Origin: Caenorhabditis elegans
Taxonomy: Eukaryota; Nematoda; Chromadorea; Rhabditida; Rhabditidae
Assembly: GCF_000002985.6 (NCBI RefSeq)
Contig: NC_003280.10
Location: 2,108,001 to 2,172,000 of the forward strand
Direction of reading: 5' to 3'
DNA length: 64,000 nt
Of this stretch, positions 20,861-29,475 are shown piece after piece (position 1 is the stretch's first letter; each line of letters begins with the position of its first letter). The notes under the pieces are model-generated. The model was not told the origin of the DNA, made no database searches, and worked only from the letters and a program-made list of their open reading frames with translations. A program made the position numbers and the translations under genes.

Positions 20861-21154
20861 TGTCAAGAATGATGTTTCATGAATCATTCTTGAATAGTAT
20901 TATGTTATATTTTGTATTATGTTATCCTTCGCTTTACTTTTATTTATTTTTGCCAAAATCATGTTTATATTAAAAAGGCTTATTCATCGATTTACATTTG
21001 TATATAAACCCTACCATTTAATGTTCCTTTTACGTTCCCTTTTATTCCTGATATATCATTCCTTTCACTCCAGCTTAAAGCTTCATTGTTTATATTCTTC
21101 AGCAATAAATAATTATTATTCTCCTACTGTTTTCTCTTATTGATTTCAATAACA
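20861..21154 (+). repeat. 3' LTR of the BEL/Pao element
   Basis: It is 294 bases and matches the 5' LTR. The sequence just upstream (CCTCCTTCCCCCTCTTTGCC) is pyrimidine-rich rather than the expected purine-rich primer tract. Confidence 0.85.
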
Positions 21155-21882
21155 CGAAAAGAACATACCACGGCACATTGAAAAGATTCTCTACAGGACT
21201 GAAATAATTTTTGTTCTCCTCCATTTTGGATACATTCTTGAAAATGTGAGTGAGCACAAACTTCTTTTCCGCGGCAACCATATTGATAGTTGTTTCCTGA
21301 AATGAAAAATTATTCAGATCAACAAAAATGGCATACATTAATAGAAGAAAAACAGTTGACAAAAAAGGAAATAACACAAATAACAAGAGAGTGTCCGCTG
21401 AGAGCACCTCTCTCTAGGTGTACAAGAAGTGAGACTGACTGAATTACATTAGAGTACGACTGGTGTTCTGGAATATAGTAGCGTTTCGCTGCAAGACCCA
21501 ATATATTGGGAAAAGGACAAGTAATTTTTCTGTGTGTTTAAGACAAATCGTCAGCGTTCCAGTTGGACAGAGGTGTGCTCTACGCGAAAATAGTACACTT
21601 TTTAATGAGTCTTAGAAGACACCAGTAAGATATCTGGACTTATTGTTAGGTTTGATCGCCTACCAAAATGGGCTAGACGAGTAAATTGTGCAGTATCATA
21701 TGAAAGAATGTGGTCTCTAGGCTAAAGTAACAGAATTTTCTGAATAAAAAAATTGAAAAATCAATATTTAGGATCCTAGTTTAGACGAGTTCCAACTTAT
21801 TATTAGAAAAAGAAAAATTGGGAAACAGATGTACCTTTGGGAATAACGATTTTTCCATTGTCTCATCTAGTAGGTTTACATC

Positions 21883-22272
21883 GGGTGTGCGGCAAATTTG
21901 CCAAATTCACCGAGCTCGGCAAAATTTTTTGCAAACTTCTGCTCTGCTCTGCAAATGCAAAATTGTAAAATCAATACAATTTTGACCAAAACTATTGATT
22001 TTGTTTCCAAAAATTTGATAAAATAGCACAAAATTGAGATATTTTGATGTTTAAGCAGACTTATTCATATGGAACTTATTCAGACATCAGATTTTTGTTC
22101 AGACTTCAGTAGTTTTGGTGCTCCAAAAAACATCAAACAATATAAAATTTTATGGAGTTTGTTAAGCACGGCAAATTTACCGAATTTGCCGAACCTCAAA
22201 ATTTGCCGAGCTCGGAAAATCTCTTTTTCCCATATTTGCCAAGCTCGGCAAATTTGCCGCACACCCCTGATG
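21883..22272. repeat. GTGTGCGGCAAATTTGCC element at the centre of the inverted duplication
   Basis: Inverse ends (GGTGTGCGGCAAATTTGCC at the left, GGCAAATTTGCCGCACACCCC at the right) flank a body with TTTTGACCAAAACTATTGAT and GAACTTATTCAGACATCAG. A second, shorter copy with the same body is at 33362-33608. Its CGGCAAATTTGCCGAG words match the satellite at 63077-64000. Confidence 0.75.
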
Positions 22273-22436
22273 TAAACTTACTAGATGAGACAATGGAAAA
22301 ATCTGTATTCCCAAAGATACATCTGGTTCCCAATTTTTCTATCAAAAAGTTGGAACTCGTCTAAACTAGGATCTACGTAAATATTTATTTTCAACTTTTT
22401 TTGATTCAGAAAATTCTGTTACTTTATGGGGTTATT

Positions 22437-22576
22437 CAAGTAGTGTCGGAAAATTAAAAAGTGTAGAAAAATTACGTCACGACTGTATTCAAGTAGATAA
22501 AAACATGTATTTAAATACATTTGTGACGTCACAAATGTATTTAAATACAGTTTGCTACATTACTTGAATAACCCCA
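22437..22576. mobile_element. 140-bp MITE with TTA target duplication
   Basis: The terminal inverted repeat is TGGGGTTATTCAAGTA at the left and TACTTGAATAACCCCA at the right. It is flanked by TTA on both sides (22434-22436, 22577-22579). The left arm of the inverted duplication preserves the empty site as CTTTAGCC (read on the minus strand near 21725), so this insertion is later than the duplication. A three-base TTA/TAA duplication is typical of PIF/Harbinger-derived MITEs. Confidence 0.85.
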
Positions 22577-22579
22577 TTA

Positions 22580-23069
22580 GCCTAGAAACCACACTCTCTC
22601 CCAGAGAGAGAGAGAGCCCATTGTGGTACGTGGCCAAACCTAAGTCCAGATATCTTACAGGTATCTTCTAAGACTCATTAGAAGGTGTGCTATTTTCTCG
22701 GCGAGCTTATTTTGGTATGCGACCGCACCTGGGATACAGCCCACATGTGTCTTACTGGTGTCTTCTGCGACTCATTTAAATGTGCACTATTTTTGCACAG
22801 ATGCCACCTCTCTCCAGCTGGAACGCTACCAATTTGTCTTAAACACACAGAACAATTACTTGTCCTCTTTCCAATATATTGGGTCTTGCAGCAAAACGCT
22901 GCGATATTCCAGAACACCTGTCGAACTCTAATGTAATTTACTCAGTCAGTCTTACTTCTTTTACCATCTAGAGAGAGGTGCTCTCAACTGACAATCTCTT
23001 ATTATTTGTGTTGTTTCTTTCCTTGTTTAGAATGTCATTTTTGTTCCCCTAAATAATTTTTAATTCTAG
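22580..23069. promoter_or_regulatory. 5' flank of the right BATH gene
   Basis: It is the counterpart of about 21300-21720 in the other arm. It contains an internally repeated block: GTCTTAGAAGATACCTGTAA and GTCGCAGAAGACACCAGTAA, read on the minus strand, are two versions of one sequence. This makes the right flank longer than the left. An acceptor TAATTCTAG at 23061-23069 precedes the ATG and is a likely trans-splice site. Confidence 0.5.
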
Positions 23070-23084
23070 GAAACAATTACCAAT

Positions 23085-24261
23085 ATGGTTGCCACGGAAA
23101 AGAAGTTTGTGCTCACCCACATTTTCAAAAATGTTTCCAAAATGAAGGACAGCGATTTTTTGTACAGTCCTGAAGAAAATCTTTTCAATGTACCGTGGTA
23201 TGTTTATTGTAATTTAAATCAAATACATATCAAAAAGGAAATTCAGGTTTATGTTAATTGCACGCAAGGATGATCACTTTGGAGTATTTCTACACTGTCA
23301 AAAAATTAATGAAGCAGGTCCAACGTGGTCTGTTGATACTCAAAACACCATAAGAGTCAAGACATTGAGTGCTTCAAAAGTTTCCTCAGAGATTTTTAAG
23401 CATAAATTTGAAAAAAACGAGGGCTGGGGATATTTTAAGTTTATCAGTTGGGACACACTGACAAATGACTACCTAATTGATGACTGTATCATTGTTGAAA
23501 TAACTGTTAAAATCACAAAAATGACTGGAATCCCGAAGAAAGTGCTCAGAAGCTTCGATAAATCAGCTGAAGAGTTTTCTGATGTGGTTCTTGAAGTTGG
23601 AGGGAAGAAGTTCTATGTTCTCAAGAAGGTATGTTCCCTTAGTTATTTTTTTCATAATTTAAATTTTCTTTCAGTTTCTCGCCTCCCACTCAACATACTT
23701 CAATGCTCTTCTTCTCGGGAAGCCTGAGATGTCAGAAGTCACAATCCAAGACACCAGTTCAGTCGATTTCCAGAACCTTCTCGAGGTTCTGTACGGAGAA
23801 CCTGCAATTGATGGTGAGAAATTATTAGAAATAATTTAGAAATAATATGTACATAATCATTTCAGAGGACACAATCGATGGAATTCTTACCTTGGCTCAC
23901 AAGTTCACCATGCCGCTTCCGATTCAAAAATGCGAAGAGTTTTTGATCGAAAAATCTGAGAAATCAGTAAAGGAGAAACTCAAACTGGTTAAGAAATATC
24001 AGCTGAAGAGTTTAAAGGTAATGATCATTCACACTTCTCCTCAATCTTAATCCGTATCTTTTCCAGACGCATTGCCTCTCAAAAATCAATACACCCTACG
24101 GAATCAACGCATTGATGCCATTTGATCATAATGACATGGATCCAGAAGTAGTTATGGCTCTTCTTAAAAAATCATTGGCCACTGATGAGTTTTATTTAGA
24201 TTGTATTATGCGCTTCACGGTAATTTGTTTGATATTTATCACTGTCGGCCTCATTATCTAA
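23085..24261 (+). CDS. BATH (MATH-BTB) protein with C-terminal hydrophobic tail, right copy
   Basis: The exons are 23085-23197, 23247-23628, 23675-23813, 23866-24017 and 24067-24261, with all phases consistent. MATH runs from KKFVLTHIFKNVSKM through NVPW, WSVDTQNTIRVKTLSASK and FKFISWDTLTNDYLIDDC. The linker KMTGIPKKVLRSFDKSAEEF leads into BTB (FSDVVLEVGGKKFYVLKK, FLASHSTYFNALLLGKPE, VDFQNLLEVLYGEPAIDEDT, ILTLAHKFTMPLPIQKCEEF). The C-terminal helices are followed by a final stretch FTVICLIFITVGLII just before the stop. MATH-BTB proteins such as MEL-26 bind substrate through MATH and CUL3 through BTB. The tail suggests membrane anchoring with the domains in the cytosol. An upstream acceptor at 23069 suggests trans-splicing. 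The gene appears intact. Confidence 0.85.
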
Positions 24262-24876
24262 TATTGAAAGAATCTTTGGCTCATCGATCACACAAATAAG
24301 TTACCTCACGCTCTTTTTCAATTTTGTTACCAAAACCTTGTTTTTGTTTAAAATATCCTTTTTTTCTGGAAGAAACTCTCCACATCCTCATTTCAAGTTA
24401 CATTTGCATGTTTTCTATTGTTTTTTTTTTACATACATATGTATAATTATGAAGCAAATAAATTAATTTACTGGCGATATTTCTGGAAATAGGTGGCATT
24501 TACGATCTTCATCCTGTAATTATTATCTTGTTATCACATTCTGTTTTATTCAAAGCTTACCCTCAAACTGAAAAAAATTATTCAAAATTCTCCGTGACGT
24601 CACAGAAATTCGAAAATATTTTCCCGCCATTTTGTGTGCGGTGGGGCGATGGGACAGCCTCCTCAAAATTCTGGCAATTTTGGTATTCTTTGAAACTATT
24701 GACACACCTGGTTTAGTTTTCAACTATGAAACGTTTGTAGAGAATATAATTAATTGCTTTGTTCTCTGGATCTTTTTTGATATCTCAGTAGAAATAAATT
24801 TTTAAAAAATATATATGATATTTATTGAAATCTTTAAAACAATTAAAATATTTATTCAGGGACCTCCATGTCGTAG
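24262..24876. other. 3' flank of the right BATH gene and duplicated block
   Basis: 24262-24485 mirrors the 3' flank of the left copy. The segment from about 24677 to 24879 is a direct duplicate of about 28335-28578. No gene is seen here. Confidence 0.6.
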
Positions 24877-24879
24877 GTA

Positions 24880-25226
24880 TCTTCCGATTCAAAAATGCGA
24901 AGAGTTTTTGATCGAAAAATCTGAAAAATCAATAAAGGAGAAACTCAAACTGGTTAAGAAATATCAGCTGAAGAGTTTAAAGGTAAGGATCATCCACACT
25001 TCTCCACAATCTTGATCATTTTTTCTAGAAGTATTGCCTCTCAAAAATCAACACAATCGATGGAATCAAAGCGTTGTTGCCATTTGGTCTTAATGACATG
25101 GATCCTGAAGTAGTTATGGCTCTTTTTAATAAAGAATTGGCCACTGATAAGTTCTATTTCGGATGCTTTGAGCGTTTTTTGGTCGTCGCGTTAATTTTTT
25201 TGATAATTCTCTCTGTCGGCTGTTGA
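24880..25226 (+). pseudogene. 3' fragment of a third BATH gene
   Basis: Only the last two exons remain: LPIQKCEEFLIEKSEKSIKE...YQLKSLK (to about 24982), then after a short intron KYCLSKINTIDGIKALLPFG through MDPEVVMALF to the stop at 25224-25226. The end is again hydrophobic (FLVVALIFLIILSVGC). The 5' boundary is sharp: GGACCTCCATGTCGTAGG up to 24879 matches 28560-28578, and BATH sequence starts immediately after. MATH and most of BTB are missing, so it is a truncated duplicate joined to unrelated DNA. Confidence 0.8.
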
Positions 25227-25665
25227 AGGAATCTTTGACTCATCAATCAGACAAATAATTTACCTTACTCTCGTTCTCAATTTTGTTACCGAAATCTCGT
25301 TTTCGTGTATAATATTCTTTGTTTTCTGGAAGAAACTCTCCAAACTCCCCCCATTCTCAAATCAAGTTACCCTTTTCATTTACATGTTTTCTATTGATTT
25401 CATTTCTTTTTTTTCTGTTGTACGTTATGGCGCAAATAAATACATTTGAAAAATATAAAAAGGAAAAAACTTTGGCGTTTTTGAGCAGAACAGCTAGATA
25501 ATTCTAAAATTTGTGGCATTCACGATCTCCAACAAAATGACTACCGGGTTTTTAAAAATGTTAGTTTGAAGCCTGATGCTAAAAAACTTTCAGATTGAGG
25601 CGTGCTCTATGAATTGATGTGAAATGTTGATTTCGAGCTTGAAACTATTTTATTCTGGTGCAATT
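25227..25665. other. 3' flank of the BATH fragment
   Basis: 25227-25450 still resembles the BATH 3' flank (GGAAGAAACTCTCCA, TTACATGTTTTCTATTGATT). The remainder to the phosphatase stop codon shows nothing recognisable. Confidence 0.5.
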
Positions 25666-26696
25666 TTAGGCCATATTTTTGGCTGGCTTTTCATCATCTC
25701 TCGCTGTTTTCATGTTCTTGTTAAAATCCTCCAACATCTTCACAATTTTGTCCATTAGTGATTGGTGCGTGATTTTCTCCTTCGGTTGCTTCGGCTTTGG
25801 CTTTCTTTTGTTACCCTCCTCATTAAGATCGATATCCACAGTTTTTCCGCCGTCAGGCATATACTCTTCCGATGTTCTGTACTTTCTTTTACGCAAGTCC
25901 AAATAAGAATTTCTGATCTGTTGATACTTGATGTTCGTCTCCTTGCTGAGTTCATTCTAAATATAAAAGATTTGACCAATAACCAAAATAAAGCAGGACA
26001 AACCTCCAATACGAAATCCAACAACATAATGATAGAAAATGCCAGCTGCATCGGTGTGTAGATGGCTCCGGCTCGCATACTTCTCAGATCTTGAATCAAC
26101 TTCACATAGTCCAAACCAACCGTCGGAGTTTGTCTCATGTTAAGCATCATCGTTTGGTAGGCGAGCTCGGTGACTGGAGTTTTGAAATTAAAATTGATAA
26201 CTAGATCTTACAAAATCTTACAAGCAAACGCCGCAGCACGTCCAATTCCAGTCGAGCAATGAACAACAACCGATTTCGATTTTCTGACCGCTTTGAAAAC
26301 GTTCAAAATTTCTCTGGACAATTCTGGGCCATTTTGTGCAATCCATCCTTTGTAAAAGTAGTGTCTGATTGTGTGAGTTTCTTTCTTCGATTTACTGAAA
26401 TCGAAGAAAAAACTTATATTAATTGGGAAATGTGTTTTTTACCTGAAATTGGACGTAATCTCAATAGTCCGCAGCACAACGTCTGCACTTGGATATTCGA
26501 TTTTACTTGGGTTTTCTCACTATTTTTTTTCGAATTTTCGCCGAAATTTTGCTCTCCGGTGTGGATAGTATTGAAAAATCAATTATTTTCTCCTAAAACG
26601 CATTACTGAAGATCAACTTTAAGAACGAATAAGGCAATAGTTTTCAGCTTTGGATAAAAAAATTTAAAGACTCTTTTACATCAAAATAGATTCAGG

Positions 26697-27061
26697 GCGT
26701 TTTCTTGTTCTGAGCTCCAATGTTTGGATATCTTATTGAAAGCACCGAATTTGGCTTGAAATTTATTCTAGCAACAAATAAAACTTAATTCCACAGTATC
26801 CAATAAAGTTTTGATGATTTTTGACAAAGTAAAGTGTGTTCTTTATTCAATTCAAATGTTCAGAACACTGAAAATTTTGAACAAATTTTGACATCGGAAA
26901 TTGTTTTCAAAAAACAAAAACTTTCAAAAATCATCAAAAAGTTTCTTAGATATTGCAGAAAAATGTTTTATTTGTTGCTTGAATAAATTTCTAGCCAAAT
27001 TCAATGCTTTCGATAAGCCAGCCCAACATTCTTGAAAGCTCTGAACTAGGAAACGCCCTAT
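26697..27061. repeat. Palindromic element within the phosphatase locus
   Basis: The left end TAGCAACAAATAAAACTT and GAAAGCACCGAATTTGGC face the inverse GTTTTATTTGTTGC and GCCAAATTCAATGCTTTC. The outermost halves are CAGGGCGTTTTCTTGTTCTG and CTAGGAAACGCCCTA. Its position is where the missing middle of the phosphatase should be. Confidence 0.65.
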
Positions 27062-27292
27062 TTTAAAATAAATGCAACTTTTTTTGAAAAAGTGAGTTAA
27101 TGAGCAAAATAAGTCAATGAGAGAGAAGTAAATGAGTATTTGCCAACATATGGCCTAAAAACCGCAGGTCCATTTGTAAATTTTGAAACAGTGCCATTTT
27201 CGTTTTCGTTTTCGTTTTCGCGTTTTAAAACGAAAATTTTCGTTTTCGTTTTCGAAAATGAAATTTCGAAAAAGTCCCAGCCCTGGTGGAGA

Positions 27293-27406
27293 CCCCACTG
27301 ACCAAAAATGTACCTAAATCTTTCAAATAGTCTCATTACAGAATTTGGTAGTTTTGGGCTAATTTGGGTCTAAAAAGCAAAGTCTCAGGTTTCGGATTCC
27401 ACCTTT
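27293..27406. repeat. Remnant of the GAGTACCGAAAT palindromic family
   Basis: It carries CCACTGACCAAAAATGTACC, ACAGAATTTGGTAGTTTTGG, AAAAAGCAAAGTCTCAG and ATTCCACCTTTAA, the right half of the family seen at 1459-1912. Confidence 0.6.
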
Positions 27407-27743
27407 AAGTTTGTTTTTTGTGGGTATGAGTAAGATTTGCCACACAGCCTTGCAGTAAAGATGTACTATATTATTCCTAGAAACTAGAGCTGGCACAAAA
27501 GTTCATCCAAATTAACAAACCGTTTTCATAAAAGTCGCCGAGCATAACAACATCCGTTGCCTTAGTCTGAACAATCATTTGGAGGAACTTGTCCATTGTA
27601 GAGTACGGTGGTCGTGAAGGTTCAACTCCCTGGGCACACTCATCTACGTCATCTACCGATTTTGGAAGTGTCTTCCAATGAATGGGACCTTGTGTCAAAA
27701 TCATCCGATTTCCGTTTGGGAATGTCACAAAGTTGACATTTCG

Positions 27744-29475
27744 TTATTTTTTATGTAAAAAAATTTATGTAAAATTTAAAATTTTTCAGATTTCCCGTGA
27801 ACCGTGAAAATATTTATTTTCTTCAATTTTCCGTGTTTCCTTGAATTATTTAATTGTTATTGTTGAAAATAAAAAATCGATCAATAAGTTATAGCTGGAA
27901 AATCCAGAAATTTTGAAGGTGGAGTACCAAAATTGACTTAGCTTTTTAGACCCAAAATGGTCCTACCAAGTTTCGTGATGGGACGTTCTGAAAATTAAAA
28001 AAAAAAAGTTATGGCCGCTCAAATTTCAATAAATAATTAAGGAGAACAAAATGCAATTAAAAAGTTAGTGGAAACTTCTTAATTCCTTTGCACTACTGGC
28101 AATATTAAAAGTTCAGGAACACATTTTAAATATTTTATCAGATGCTGAAGTTTATTGGGTTTTTAATTTTATTTGGAACAATTAAAGTATAGAAGATCAC
28201 ACGATTTATGATCCTAAAATACTACTTTTCCAGCTTGTTCCTCTTGTGAAAGTCTCGCTTTTCTCGCAAGGCGGGATATTCCCGAAGAGCACCAGGACAC
28301 TCTTTTCGAGACTCCATCGGTTTATATGGCAAATTTAGTATTCTTTGAAACAATTGACACCACCGGTTTAGTTCTTAACTATACAAAGTTCGCAGAGCAT
28401 ATAATTAATTAATATGGTATGACTCTCAGACTTTAGGAAAGAAAAATCCTAGAAATTTTTTTTTCTCTTGATCTTCCTTGGTGTCTCAATAGAAATAAAT
28501 TTTTTAAAAATATATATGATATTTATTGGAATATTTAAAACAATTAAAATATATATATCCAGGGACCTCCATGTCGTAGGAATGCTCGATGCTTGTCTGA
28601 AAATTGAAGAAATTTTATAATTTCAAGAGAACACATTCTGTTTACACTAACTCCCAAGTTTGGGTTTCCTTCTATACTTGCAAGATGGAAAAGTTTGAGA
28701 TTCCGCTCAGAAACGGTAGATTATTTTCAATCGCATTGTCCAGAGGCATATGAGCATTTCGTGGTAGCCTAGTAAATTGGTGTGATGCTATCGCTTAGCG
28801 GTGGTAGTCTTGATAGATTCTTATTTTCCAACATCCTTCTACACCTTTTTCTAATACATTTCCGCCACGTTGAAATCCACATATTTGAAGATCCAGTGAT
28901 ATTGTCCGATCTTTTCAAGGAGCCTTGAAAAAATAAAATTTTGAATTTTCACGCCAAACTAATGTTATCAGTTGATCAGTTTTAAAAAAATTTACTTTTT
29001 TCGAAATAATACCAAAAAAAATATCCATAAATTTAGCTCTCAGAAAATATATTTTAAATATTCGTAGGTTGTCAGGTTCTAATGTTAACCCATTGCTGTT
29101 CTGCACAAAAAAATGGCGGGAAAAAAATATTTTTGGACTGTTGTGACGTCACAGCGCATTTTTTGTAATTTTGTGTGCAGTAGAGCTACAACCTGACACC
29201 ATGTGGGATTGCCTATGCGATATTAAAAAAAAAACTTGCCATTAAAAGAGCCGTTAAGGAATTTACCAAAAAAAATCAATAGAAAACAAGGGACAGCCAT
29301 TCCGTAGGCCGTCTTGGAGGAATAATGAAGGGAGATGTGGTGGCAGGAGAGGGGGTCCTGGTGACCCCGACAGCAGATGGCAAATATTATGTCTCCCTTG
29401 CCATATGCCCAGTCCCACTTTAGTTCTTTATTTGTATTTAGTAGGAACATCTAAATTTTCAGTTTTGAGCAAGCC
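27744..29475. other. Intergenic region between phosphatase remnant and first KCTD-like gene
   Basis: It includes a left-half remnant of the GAGTACCGAAAT family (27905-28015), the block 28335-28578 duplicated at 24677-24879, and CACAGCGCAT/TGACGTCA core fragments (29110-29170). A 30-codon open segment at about 28255-28330 (minus, ESRKECPGALREYPALREK) has no identifiable context. Confidence 0.5.

Larger units (their letters stand above)
16747..21154 (+). mobile_element. BEL/Pao LTR retrotransposon, internally deleted, identical LTRs
   Basis: It is a 4,408-bp element with 294-bp LTRs that look identical by eye (TGTCAAGAATG...CAATAACA). It is flanked by the five-base duplication CGAAA (16742-16746 and 21155-21159). 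The internal region codes on the plus strand for gag, an aspartic protease and the start of reverse transcriptase, then breaks off. The catalytic part of RT, RNase H and integrase are absent. It lies in intron 1 of the left BATH gene, antisense to it and 13 bases from the splice donor. Identical LTRs indicate a recent insertion, and a copy this defective must have moved with proteins supplied by other elements, or decayed after insertion. Confidence 0.85.
15687..21281 (-). pseudogene. BATH (MATH-BTB) gene, left copy, with nonsense codon and intronic retrotransposon
   Basis: The exons are 21169-21281, 16330-16711, 16141-16282, 15937-16088 and 15687-15887. The MATH domain begins KKFVLTHIFKNVSKM, with exon 1 ending NVPW and exon 2 containing FKFISWDTLTNDYLIDDC. 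The BTB domain follows (SAEEFSDVVLDIGGKKFYVLKK, then FLASHSTYFNALLLG). In the right copy the next segment reads VDFQNLLEVLYGEP; here the Gln codon is TAG (minus strand, 16181-16183), which truncates the BTB domain. Downstream exons stay open and end in a hydrophobic tail (FAFIFLLILSVGFIIKY). Intron 1 is enlarged to about 4.5 kb by an antisense LTR element. Intact relatives are CUL3 substrate adaptors. I call it a pseudogene, probably recent because so little else has decayed. Confidence 0.8.
15457..24485. repeat. Large inverted duplication containing two divergent BATH genes
   Basis: The left arm (15457-21880, minus-strand gene) mirrors the right arm (22273 to about 24485, plus-strand gene). 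The mirror includes exons, introns, the trans-splice acceptors before each ATG and part of the 5' flanks. The centre is the repeat element 21883-22272, bounded by inverse copies of ATGTAAACTTACTAGATGAG. The left arm is longer because of a 4.4-kb retrotransposon; the right arm alone carries a 140-bp MITE. Identity varies along the arms, from complete over about 180 bases of exon 2 to patchy in the promoters. Confidence 0.85.
25666..27743 (-). pseudogene. Protein tyrosine phosphatase, incomplete
   Basis: Four 3' exons are clear: one ending at 26443 (EYPSADVVLRTIEITSNF), 26222-26394 (SKKETHTIRHYFYKGWIAQNG... and the catalytic P-loop VVVHCSTGIGR), an exon from 26173 (TELAYQTMMLNMRQTP, DLRSMRAGAIYTPMQLAFS), and 25666-25956, a Lys-rich tail. 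The active-site Cys and Arg are present in HCSTGIGR. An N-terminal piece at 27525-27743 reads NFVTFPNGNRMILTQGP and TMDKFLQMIVQTKATDVVML. The segment between them, which should carry the CxxYFP and WPD-loop approach, is not found in 26510-27470; that stretch holds repeats. An in-frame stop lies just upstream of NFVTFP. It resembles the large worm-specific PTP family. Broken or 5'-incomplete seems more likely than intact. Confidence 0.65.

Noticed and set aside
16805-21143. Identical 74-codon frames at 16805-17029 and 20919-21143
   Set aside because: They lie inside the two LTRs and are simply the same non-coding sequence read twice.
15457-24485. Divergent twin genes as a toxin-antidote pair
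   Set aside because: Both encode the same MATH-BTB protein and one is broken; nothing in the sequence supports a toxin or an antidote role.
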